From assembly GCF_037478135.1 (NCBI RefSeq), contig NZ_JBBHDV010000004.1:1-64000 (forward strand): a DNA stretch of 64,000 bases, in the 5' to 3' direction. The notes beneath the pieces were generated by a model. It worked only from the letters and a program-made list of their open reading frames with translations. It ran no database searches and was not told where the DNA came from. The position numbers were made by a program, and so were the translations under genes. Below, one piece after another: positions 1-10,323 of the stretch. The DNA is from Denitratimonas sp037478135. GTDB lineage: Bacteria > Pseudomonadota > Gammaproteobacteria > Xanthomonadales > Xanthomonadaceae. Within the stretch, counting starts at the first letter, position 1. Each line of letters begins with the position of its first letter.

Positions 1-79
1 TCAAATGCCGTGAAGCTGGCGCTTCACAAAACCATGCCGTCAGGGGTTGACGGGGGAGTCCATACATGAATTGTTAGAT
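1..79 (-). other. Integron attC-like recombination site (partial)
   Basis: Read on the minus strand, the core ATCTAAC (79 to 73) follows the stop codon of the Qac pump gene. It fits the attC consensus RYYYAAC and is followed by AATTC, as in many attC sites. Two hairpins follow: arms CCGTCA/TGACGG at 37-53 and GTGAAGC/GCTTCAC at 10-27. The closing GTTRRRY core would lie beyond the window edge, so the site is incomplete. It belongs to the cassette that carries the pump. Calling it attC is inference from layout and motif. Confidence 0.6.
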
Positions 80-89
80 GCCAGCCCGA

Positions 90-422
90 TCAATGTGCGC
101 TGACCTTGGATAGCAGATTTAGAACGGCGACGCCACTAACGATAAGTCCCATGCCAACGAACGCCCACAAGTCTAGTTTCTGGCCATGGAAGATCCAAGC
201 GATAGCTGCCACAAGTACGATGCCGAGGCCAGCCCAAACAGCATAAGCAATGCCGACCGGGATGGACTTGAGTGCGAGAGAGAGGAAATAGAACGCAAGC
301 CCGTAGCCAGCCACAACTACAACAGAAGGAACTAACTTGGTGAATCCATGGCTGGACTTCAGTGCGGAAGTTGCGACGACCTCACCAAATATTGCAATAG
401 CCAGAAAGAGCCAGTTCTTCAC
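90..422 (-). CDS. Small multidrug resistance (SMR) efflux pump, Qac type
   Basis: A four-helix inner-membrane proton antiporter for quaternary ammonium and other cationic compounds. SMR hallmarks are visible: the membrane Glu in the first helix (IFGEVVATSALK), SIPVGIAYAVWAGLG in the third helix and WIFHGQKLD in the loop before the fourth helix. The sequence resembles integron-borne QacF/QacH proteins, which are 110 aa. I chose the GTG at 422 because AGGAG lies 7 nt upstream and it gives exactly 110 aa; a TTG at 428 is too close to that site. Unlike the following genes, this DNA is AT-richer, and it is bounded by integron-like core sites (73-79, 531-537), so it is probably a mobile gene cassette. 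Confidence 0.88.
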   Translation of the reverse strand: MKNWLFLAIAIFGEVVATSALKSSHGFTKLVPSVVVVAGYGLAFYFLSLALKSIPVGIAYAVWAGLGIVLVAAIAWIFHGQKLDLWAFVGMGLIVSGVAVLNLLSKVSAH

Positions 423-530
423 GTGCAATCTCCTCTACGGTATGAAGGAGAAATAGTAGTGGCTATGAGTTGCCAAAAACAGTCTTGCGGCTGTCGATTT
501 TCTGTGAGCATACGCAACGCCAAATCTGGC

Positions 531-663
531 ATCTAACTACAATTCGATGATAAATCGCTGCGTAATCCCACAGCCTAATCCGTGGTATCGCAGCACGTTC
601 AGGAAAAATCTGCTATCCGATCAGGCAATTGCCAGATTCCACCACCTAATCCCACCGCCTAAC
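531..663. other. Cassette boundary and short direct repeats; no gene
   Basis: GTTAGAT (minus strand, 537-531) fits the GTTRRRY core at which integron cassettes join, and would be the left junction of the Qac cassette. A second such core, GTTAGGC, lies at 663-657. Between and around them a 17-bp repeat (TAATCCCACAGCCTAAT at 563-579; two mismatches at 647-663) occurs twice, the second copy ending in the outer core. No convincing coding sequence is seen from 423 to 787, and no integrase gene lies in the window. Confidence 0.4.
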
Positions 664-787
664 TCGCCCTCACTTTTAGTTCAGGATGATGGCGTCCGGC
701 CCGATCCTCGCACAACACCGATGGGCCGACAAGCAAGCGCAACATCCAGCCTTTATCATGGTGCTCCTTTCCTGACATGGAGTAGTC

Positions 788-2314
788 ATGCCTTCCGATT
801 CCCGGATTCCTTCGCGCTGGCGTGAGCGCGTGATGACGGCGGCGCAGGCCGCGACCCTGATTTCTCCCGGCACCACCGTGGCGATGAGCGGTTTCACCGG
901 TTCGGGTTATCCCAAGCAGGTGCCGCTGGCGCTGGCCGAGCGCATCGAGACGGCGCATGCGCTCGGCCAGCGCTTCCAGATTCGTGTGCTGACCGGTGCG
1001 TCCACCGCGCCGGAGCTGGATGGTGCGCTGGCCAAGGTCGATGGCATCGAGTTGCGCCTGCCGTACCAGTCCGATCCGGAAACCCGGCGGCGCATCAACG
1101 AGGGCACGCTGGAATATCTGGACATGCACCTGTCGCATGTTGCGCCGCATACCTGGTCCGGTTTCTACGGTGATATCGATGTGGCGGTGATCGAGGTGGC
1201 CGGCATCCGCGAGGATGGTGCGCTGATTCCTTCCACGTCGATCGGCAACAACAAGACCTGGCTGGAACTGGCTGATCGGGTGATTGTGGAGGTCAACCGC
1301 TGGCAGCCGGCCGGGCTGGAAGGCATGCACGACATCTATTACGGCACCGCCTTGCCGCCGCAGCGCGTGCCGATTCCGCTGGTTCGTGCCGACGACCGCA
1401 TTGGCGAGCCGTATCTGCGTTGTGATCCGGACAAGATCGCGGCGGTGGTGCTGACCGATGGGCCGGACCGCAACACTTCGTTCAGCCCGATCGACGACAC
1501 TTCGCGCGCGATTGCCGGGCATGTGGTCGAGTTCCTCAAGAACGAAGTGGCGCGCGGGCGCCTGCCGAAAAACCTGCTGCCGCTGCAATCGGGCGTGGGC
1601 AACATCGCCAATGCGGTGCTGGCCGGGCTGGAGGAGGGCGGATTCCGTGGCCTGAACGCGTTCACCGAGGTGATCCAGGACGGCATGCTGCGTCTGCTGC
1701 GCGAAGGCGTGCTGGCGAGCGCCTCGGCGACCGCGTTCTCGCTCAGCCCGGAGGCCAACGAGGCATTCAAGCGCGATATCGATTTCTATCGCGAACGCAT
1801 CCTGCTGCGGCCGCAGGAAATCTCCAACCATCCGGAACTGGTGCGGCGCCTGGGCTGTATCGGCATGAACGGCATGGTCGAGGCCGACATCTACGGCAAC
1901 GTCAATTCCACCCACATCATGGGTTCACGGGTGCAGAACGGCATCGGCGGCTCCGGCGATTTCGCGCGCAACGGCTATTTTTCGGTCTTCCTGTCGCCCA
2001 GCACGGCCAAGAACGGCACGATCTCGGCGCTGGTGCCGATGGTCAGCCATGTCGATCACACCGAGCACGATGTCAGTGTGATCGCCACCGAGTTCGGCCT
2101 GGCCGATCTGCGCGGGCTCTCGCCCAAGCAGCGCGCGCGCAGCTTGATCGCCACCTGCGCGCATCCGGATTACCGTGATCTGCTGCAGGACTACTTCGAG
2201 CGCGCCAGCCGCGAGAGCTACGGCAAGCACACCCCGCATCTGCTGGGCGAAGCGCTGGGCTGGCACCAGCGCTGGCTCGACAGCGGCGACATGCGGCCCG
2301 GTGCGGCGGCATGA
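788..2314 (+). CDS. Acetyl-CoA hydrolase/transferase family protein (succinyl-CoA:acetate CoA-transferase type)
   Basis: A 508-aa class I CoA-transferase of the AarC/Cat1/Ach1 family. It probably moves CoA between acetate, succinate or propionate, or hydrolyses acetyl-CoA. The catalytic Glu of this family sits in the TEVIQDG motif; here it is Glu294, the same number as in Acetobacter AarC. The oxyanion and CoA-binding GVGNIANAVL segment precedes it, and the GSGDFARNGYFS region follows. GGAG at 779-782 lies 5 nt before the ATG. It stands alone upstream of clpS. Substrate choice cannot be read from the sequence. Confidence 0.9.
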   Translation: MPSDSRIPSRWRERVMTAAQAATLISPGTTVAMSGFTGSGYPKQVPLALAERIETAHALGQRFQIRVLTGASTAPELDGALAKVDGIELRLPYQSDPETRRRINEGTLEYLDMHLSHVAPHTWSGFYGDIDVAVIEVAGIREDGALIPSTSIGNNKTWLELADRVIVEVNRWQPAGLEGMHDIYYGTALPPQRVPIPLVRADDRIGEPYLRCDPDKIAAVVLTDGPDRNTSFSPIDDTSRAIAGHVVEFLKNEVARGRLPKNLLPLQSGVGNIANAVLAGLEEGGFRGLNAFTEVIQDGMLRLLREGVLASASATAFSLSPEANEAFKRDIDFYRERILLRPQEISNHPELVRRLGCIGMNGMVEADIYGNVNSTHIMGSRVQNGIGGSGDFARNGYFSVFLSPSTAKNGTISALVPMVSHVDHTEHDVSVIATEFGLADLRGLSPKQRARSLIATCAHPDYRDLLQDYFERASRESYGKHTPHLLGEALGWHQRWLDSGDMRPGAAA

Positions 2315-2357
2315 GCCGCCTTGGGAAGCGGCGGACGGGTCCATATACTTGAGCACC

Positions 2358-2696
2358 ATGAGCCAGGCCAGCCAACACGAACACGAGCACGAACACGAAT
2401 CCGACCACGGCGTACTGATCGCGCCGGCACGTCCGGAAGTACGCCCGCCGCCGCTGTACCGGGTGCTGCTGCTGAACGACGACTACACCCCGATGGACTT
2501 CGTGGTGGAGGTGTTGCAGGTGTTCTTCAGCATGAACCGCGAGCGCGCCACCCAGGTCATGCTGCATGTGCATACGCGCGGGCAGGGCGTGTGCGGCGTG
2601 TTCACCCGTGAGGTGGCCGAGACCAAGGTCGAACAGGTGAACGGATTCTCACGTACCCATCAGCATCCGCTTTTGTGCACTATGGAGCCGGCCTGA
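2358..2696 (+). CDS. clpS: ATP-dependent Clp protease adaptor ClpS
   Basis: ClpS binds the ClpA N-domain and delivers N-degron substrates to ClpAP in the cytoplasm. At 112 aa it is close to the family norm of about 106. The core motifs are present: YRVLLLNDDYTPMDFVV, the helix with MNRERATQVMLHVHTRG, and VCGVFTREVAETKV before the C-terminal HPLLCTMEPA. The N-terminal tail is unusual: an alternating His-Glu run (HEHEHEHE, residues 7-14). In the family this flexible tail inserts into ClpA and controls delivery, so a charged, possibly metal-binding tail could matter. clpA starts 64 nt downstream, the usual pairing. Confidence 0.95.
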   Translation: MSQASQHEHEHEHESDHGVLIAPARPEVRPPPLYRVLLLNDDYTPMDFVVEVLQVFFSMNRERATQVMLHVHTRGQGVCGVFTREVAETKVEQVNGFSRTHQHPLLCTMEPA

Positions 2697-2760
2697 CCGC
2701 CCCCACATACGGGCCATCGTGGTGCGTTCCCGCATCACCCTTCGCATAGGAAAGGTATCG

Positions 2761-5040
<2,280 letters not shown>

Positions 5041-5103
5041 TGTTCCTGGCTCCCTGTTTCATCCAGAGAAACGGTTTGCGAAGACAGAAAGAAGATGGAA
5101 ACG

Positions 5104-5136
5104 AAACGGCGGCCCGAAAGCCGCCGTTTGGTTTTT
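5104..5136 (+). terminator. Rho-independent terminator after clpA
   Basis: A perfect 10-bp stem (AAACGGCGGC / GCCGCCGTTT) with a 6-nt loop is followed by a run of five T. It lies 64 nt past the clpA stop and closes the clpS-clpA unit. Confidence 0.9.
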
Positions 5137-5273
5137 GCAGCGATCCGTCTGCCGGTGACAGGGTCGTGCTCAATCTTCTTCCTACGCCTCAGCCCGGACG
5201 CATCAAGGATCAAGCCGGGTAGCCACGCAGCCCGGGTATTCAGATTGGGTTTGTTACTGATTGGTGGTGTTGT

Positions 5274-6116
5274 TCAGCGCCGCAGCGCGAACCGTTCGCC
5301 GACGCGTACCGTCTGTTGTGGTTGCAGTCCGTCCACCAGTTCGGCGGCGCCAGCCGGCAGCAGCACGATCACGGTGGAGCCGTAGTTGAAGCGTGCCATT
5401 TCGGCGAAGCGTTCCAGCACGATGTTCTGCCCGCGGAAATCGCGGCGCAGCGGCTGGTTGGCGTATTTGGGGATGTTGACGCCGTTCCAGACCGTTTCCA
5501 CGCCGGATACCAGCATCGCGCCGACCATCACCACCGCCATCGGGCCGAAGTCGCAGTCGAAATGGCAGACCAGGCGCTCGTTGCGTGCGAACAGGCGCGG
5601 CACCGCCGCCGCTGTGGCGGGCGAGACGCTGAACAGGCGGCCCGGCACGTGCAGGGTTTCGCGCAGGGTGCCGGTCCAGGGCATGTGCACGCGGTGGTAG
5701 TCGCGCGGGGCCAGGTAGACGTTGAGGAAGCGGCCGTCGGAAAACGGTGCGGCGGCGGCTTCGTCGCCGAGCAGTTCGGCCGCGCTGTAATGCTGGCCCT
5801 TGGCCTGGAAGATGCGGCCTTGTTCGATGTTTCCGGCCTGGCTGATGCGTCCGTCCGACGGCATCAGCAGCGCGGCGGGATCCGGATCGGGCTGGCGCGC
5901 GCCCGGCTTCAGTGCGCGGGTGAAGAAGGCGTTGAAGCTCGGGTAGGCGAACGGATCCGGTTGTTCGGCCTCGTCCATCGCCACATCGAAATGTGCCAGC
6001 ACCTGGCGGATCAGGAAGTTCTTCCACGGCTGCACTTCGCTGCGCGAGGCACGCAGTGCAAGGCGCGAGAGCAGGCGATGGGGAAGCAGGTATTGCGCCT
6101 TGATCGCGGCCGACAT
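5274..6116 (-). CDS. psd: Phosphatidylserine decarboxylase proenzyme
   Basis: Decarboxylates phosphatidylserine to phosphatidylethanolamine at the inner membrane. The 280-aa proenzyme cleaves itself; the GST motif near the C-terminus (Gly246-Ser247-Thr248, in FNYGSTVIVLLP) marks the site, Ser247 becoming the pyruvoyl group. Other family signatures are PSFNAFFTR, the MPSDGRISQ segment with the conserved Asp, and YLAPRDYHRVHMP with the catalytic His. The ATG overlaps the stop of the upstream SCO gene by one base (TGATG), so the two are translationally coupled. Confidence 0.96.
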   Translation of the reverse strand: MSAAIKAQYLLPHRLLSRLALRASRSEVQPWKNFLIRQVLAHFDVAMDEAEQPDPFAYPSFNAFFTRALKPGARQPDPDPAALLMPSDGRISQAGNIEQGRIFQAKGQHYSAAELLGDEAAAAPFSDGRFLNVYLAPRDYHRVHMPWTGTLRETLHVPGRLFSVSPATAAAVPRLFARNERLVCHFDCDFGPMAVVMVGAMLVSGVETVWNGVNIPKYANQPLRRDFRGQNIVLERFAEMARFNYGSTVIVLLPAGAAELVDGLQPQQTVRVGERFALRR

Positions 6117-6775
6117 CAGCGTGCTTCCACCAGCGTTTGAAGATCCTGCGCGATGGCTTCCGGATCCAGCGGCGGGCGGATGAAGCCGGCCAGGTGCGCG
6201 TCGGGATCCAGCACCGCGACCCAGCTGGTGTGGTCGATGGTGTAGTTCTGCGGTTCCGGCCCCAGCGGGGTCTTGGCGAACACCATGCTCAGCGATTTGG
6301 CCAGCCGGGTCAGGCTTTCCACATCGCTGGTGCCGCTCAGGATGGTTGGGCTGAAGTGGGTGGCGTACTGGTTCAGCAGTTCCGGGTTGTCGCGCTCCGG
6401 ATCGACCGAAACCAGCAGGATGCGCGGATGCTGCGCTTCAGGCAGCGCCTGCTGCCAGCGCTTTTCCGCCTGCGCCAGTTCCAGCAGCGTCATCGGGCAT
6501 ACGTCCGGGCAGTGGGTGAAACCCAGGAACACCAGGGTGAAGCGGCCCTTGAGATCGGCCGATGCCAAGGTTCCGCCGTTGATGGTCTGGAGGCTGAATT
6601 CCGGCAGGATACGGGGCGGATCCAGCAGACGCGTGGTGCGGGTTTCGGGCAGCGGCGTGCCACTGCCAAGGAAGAATTTCTGGCCGGCCCAGAGGCCAAG
6701 ACCGGCGGCCAGTGCCGCCAGCAGCACCAGGAACAGCGGCACGCGGCCGGAGCGGGAAGGGGAGGTCGTATTCAT
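6116..6775 (-). CDS. SCO1/SenC family copper chaperone
   Basis: A thioredoxin-fold, membrane-anchored periplasmic protein that delivers copper to the CuA site of cytochrome c oxidase or keeps its cysteines reduced. The signal anchor is LFLVLLAALAAGLGLWAG near the N-terminus. The copper site is complete: Cys-X3-Cys in THCPDVCPMTLLEL plus the distal His in IDHTSWVAVLDP. I start at the ATG at 6775 (219 aa). No ribosome site precedes it, and TATACT lies only 10 nt upstream, so leaderless translation is possible; an alternative start at 6799 adds eight residues. It is coupled to psd. Confidence 0.92.
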   Translation of the reverse strand: MNTTSPSRSGRVPLFLVLLAALAAGLGLWAGQKFFLGSGTPLPETRTTRLLDPPRILPEFSLQTINGGTLASADLKGRFTLVFLGFTHCPDVCPMTLLELAQAEKRWQQALPEAQHPRILLVSVDPERDNPELLNQYATHFSPTILSGTSDVESLTRLAKSLSMVFAKTPLGPEPQNYTIDHTSWVAVLDPDAHLAGFIRPPLDPEAIAQDLQTLVEAR

Positions 6776-6965
6776 AACCGGCAAGTATAGCGGTGGCACA
6801 TCGCGGCCGGCCGCTTCGCAGCGGGCAAGGCCGGGCCATCAGGCCGGGCTGGTTCGGCGTATTTTCCTGCGGTCATGCGCGACGCGCCACCGCCGGCGCG
6901 AGAAGGCTGGCGGTGCCGGGCGGGCAGCGGGCTATACTGCGACGATTCCCATACCGCACTGCACC

Positions 6966-7886
6966 ATGAGCACCGAACTGCATACCATCATCGATCTGAT
7001 CCGCTATGGCGCCAGCCGTTTCGGCGAAGCCGGCCTGACTTTCGGCCACAGTTACGACAACGCACTGGACGAGGCCACCCAGCTGACGCTGTTCGCGCTG
7101 CATCTGCCGCATGACCTGTCGCCGGTCTACGGTCAGGCGCGCCTGACCAGTGATGAGAAGCAGCGCGTGCTGGCGCTGTTCCAGCGTCGTATCGATGAGC
7201 GCATTCCGGCCTGCTACATCACCGGCGAGGCCTGGTTTGCCGGGCTGTCGTTCCTCAGTGATCCGCGTGCGCTGGTGCCGCGTTCGCCGATTGCCGAGCT
7301 GATCGAAGTCGGCTACCAGCCGTGGGTCGGCGAGCGCGAGATTTCGCGTGTGCTGGATCTGTGCACCGGCTCGGGCTGCATCGCGATCGCCACGGCGGTG
7401 TATCAGCCTGACTGGCAGGTTGATGGTGTCGATCTGAGCGCCGATGCGCTGGCGCTGGCGCAGGCCAATGTCGAGCGTTTCGAGGTTGGCGCGCGCGTGC
7501 GGCTGGTGCAATCGGACCTGTTCGCCGCGCTGCAGGGCGAACGCTATGACCTGATCGTCAGCAATCCGCCCTATGTCACCCACGCCGAGGTCGATGCGCT
7601 GCCGCGTGAGTACGAATACGAGCCGGAAATGGGCCTGCGTGCCGGCGATGACGGGCTGGACATCGTGCTGCGCATGCTGCGCGATGCGCCGGAGCATCTG
7701 ACCGAAGACGGCCTGATGATCTGCGAAGTGGGTGAAAGCGAACGCGCGCTGGTCGAACTGCTGCCGGAAGTGCCGTTCGCATGGATCGAATTCCGCGTCG
7801 GCGCGATGGGTGTGTTCGTGATCGAGCGCGACGATCTGGTTCGCCACCATGTGCGTATTCGGGAGCTGGCGGAGGCACGGGGATGA
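6966..7886 (+). CDS. prmB: 50S ribosomal protein L3 N5-glutamine methyltransferase PrmB
   Basis: A 306-aa SAM-dependent class I methyltransferase that methylates the glutamine side chain of ribosomal protein L3. The N-terminal helical domain (about 1-100) precedes the Rossmann fold with VLDLCTGSGCIAIA for SAM binding. The NPPY catalytic motif is at 200-203 (SNPPYVTHAEV). The ATG at 6966 matches the family start. PrmC shares the fold, but the PrmB-type N-terminus and its place just before aroC are typical of this family. Confidence 0.93.
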   Translation: MSTELHTIIDLIRYGASRFGEAGLTFGHSYDNALDEATQLTLFALHLPHDLSPVYGQARLTSDEKQRVLALFQRRIDERIPACYITGEAWFAGLSFLSDPRALVPRSPIAELIEVGYQPWVGEREISRVLDLCTGSGCIAIATAVYQPDWQVDGVDLSADALALAQANVERFEVGARVRLVQSDLFAALQGERYDLIVSNPPYVTHAEVDALPREYEYEPEMGLRAGDDGLDIVLRMLRDAPEHLTEDGLMICEVGESERALVELLPEVPFAWIEFRVGAMGVFVIERDDLVRHHVRIRELAEARG

Positions 7887-7896
7887 GCGCATTTGT

Positions 7897-8032
7897 TCCC
7901 TCTCCTCCCCTTGCGGGGGCAAACAGGGCTTTTGAGCGGCGCAGCCGCGGGTGCTTTTGCTCGAACCCAACCTAATGAAAAGCTCCCCCTCACCCCAACC
8001 CTCTTTCCCGCAAGCAGGGGAGAGGGAGTAAA
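7897..8032. repeat. Palindromic dispersed repeat element, copy A (intergenic)
   Basis: Between prmB and aroC lies a block of about 136 bp with CCCTCTCCTCCCC at its left end and GGGGAGAGGGAGTAAA at its right. Its right half contains CCCCCTCACCCCAACCCTCT followed by a hairpin with CCCTCT/AGAGGG arms (7999-8026). Very similar sequence, in the same order, recurs inside lhr (27083-27217) and rnfD (42088-42151). Here it lies between genes. Confidence 0.75.
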
Positions 8033-8046
8033 TCCCAAGGCATGCC

Positions 8047-9141
8047 GTGAACACCTTCGGTCATCTTTTTCGCGTCACCACGTTCGGTGAATCCCACGGG
8101 CCGGCCATCGGCTGCGTGATCGACGGTTGCCCTCCCGGGCTGGAACTGGCGCCGGAGGATTTCCGCGCCGATCTGGAGCGCCGCGCCACCGGCCGTTCGC
8201 GCCATACCTCGCAGCGGCGCGAGGCCGACGGGATCGAAATCCTCTCTGGCGTCTACGAAGGAAAAACCACCGGCACCCCGATCGGTCTGCTGATCCGCAA
8301 CACCGACCAGCGCAGCAAGGACTACGGCAATATCGCGCAGCAGTTCCGCCCGGCGCATGCCGATTACAGCTACTGGCAGAAATACGGCATCCGCGATCCG
8401 CGCGGCGGCGGGCGCAGTTCGGCGCGCGAGACCACGATGCGCGTGGCCGCCGGCGTGATCGCGAAAAAATGGCTGGCGCAGCGCGGCATCGTGGTGCGCG
8501 GTTGGCTGTCGCAGCTGGGCGACATCGTGCCGCACGGGTTCGATTGGGATGTGGTCGAAACCAATCCCTTCTTCTGGCCCGATGCGGCGCAGCTGCCCGA
8601 GCTGGAACGCTATATGGACGCGCTGCGTAAATCCGGCGATTCGGTCGGGGCGCGCGTGGATGTGGTGGCGCAGGGCGTGCCGCCGGGCTGGGGCGAGCCG
8701 GTCTACGGCAAGCTCGATGCCGAACTGGCCAGTGCGCTGATGGGCATCAATGCGGTCAAGGGCGTGGAAATCGGCGACGGTTTCGCTTCGGCCGCGCAGC
8801 GCGGCACCGAACACCGCGACGAGATCCTGGCCGAAGGTTTTGTTTCCAACCATGCCGGTGGAATCCTGGGCGGCATTTCCAGCGGCCAGCCGATCCGCTG
8901 TTCGATCGCGCTCAAGCCCACATCCAGCATGCGCCTGCCCGGCCGCAGCCTGGATGTGGACGGCAATGCGGTCGAAGTCGTCACCAAGGGCCGGCACGAT
9001 CCGTGCGTGGGCATCCGCGCAACGCCGATCGCCGAGGCGATGGTGGCGCTGGTGCTGATCGACCAGGCGTTGCGCCATCGCGGCCAGTGCGGCGATGTCG
9101 GCCCGGTGGCGCCGCTGATTCCCGGTCAAACGCCGGGCTGA
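8047..9141 (+). CDS. aroC: Chorismate synthase
   Basis: The last shikimate-pathway step: converts 5-enolpyruvylshikimate 3-phosphate to chorismate, using reduced FMN. At 364 aa it has the expected length. The three family signatures are present: GESHGPAIGCVIDGCPPG near the start, GGGRSSARET in the middle and RHDPCVGIRATPIAEAM near the end. The start codon is GTG at 8047; it gives MNTFGHLFRVTTFGESHG, which matches the family, while the ATG at 8042 opens a frame that stops at once. It lies just downstream of repeat copy A. Confidence 0.97.
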   Translation: MNTFGHLFRVTTFGESHGPAIGCVIDGCPPGLELAPEDFRADLERRATGRSRHTSQRREADGIEILSGVYEGKTTGTPIGLLIRNTDQRSKDYGNIAQQFRPAHADYSYWQKYGIRDPRGGGRSSARETTMRVAAGVIAKKWLAQRGIVVRGWLSQLGDIVPHGFDWDVVETNPFFWPDAAQLPELERYMDALRKSGDSVGARVDVVAQGVPPGWGEPVYGKLDAELASALMGINAVKGVEIGDGFASAAQRGTEHRDEILAEGFVSNHAGGILGGISSGQPIRCSIALKPTSSMRLPGRSLDVDGNAVEVVTKGRHDPCVGIRATPIAEAMVALVLIDQALRHRGQCGDVGPVAPLIPGQTPG

Positions 9142-9197
9142 GTATTTTTCTTCCATCCTGTGGCCGTGATCTGGCCCGAACCCGAGGAACCCGTGAC

Positions 9198-10205
<1,008 letters not shown>

Positions 10206-10226
<21 letters not shown>

Positions 10227-10280
10227 TCTATAGTTAGGAAAGCGTTATCAAGTCGTTTCTAGCTTTCAGGGGGAAACGAC
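10206..10280 (+). promoter_or_regulatory. Promoter and leader hairpin for fimV
   Basis: TTGGTA (10206-10211) and TATAGT (10229-10234) are separated by 17 nt, a good sigma-70-type match; the -35 lies inside the end of asd. In the leader, GTCGTTTC (10252-10259) and GAAACGAC (10273-10280) form an 8-bp stem with a 13-nt loop; its function is unknown. Confidence 0.6.
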
Positions 10281-10323
10281 CGCCACGCAATCCATACGTA
10301 TTGCCCTAGGGGAAGCCTCCATA

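Noticed and set aside
659..1915. Long open frame on the minus strand opposite the CoA-transferase gene
   Set aside because: It is a composition shadow of the GC-rich codon pattern: the product is rich in His, Arg and Gln and lacks any domain, while the plus strand has a clear enzyme.
7982..8032. Hairpin between prmB and aroC as a simple terminator
   Set aside because: It has no T run and belongs to the dispersed repeat seen also inside two genes, so the repeat is the better reading.
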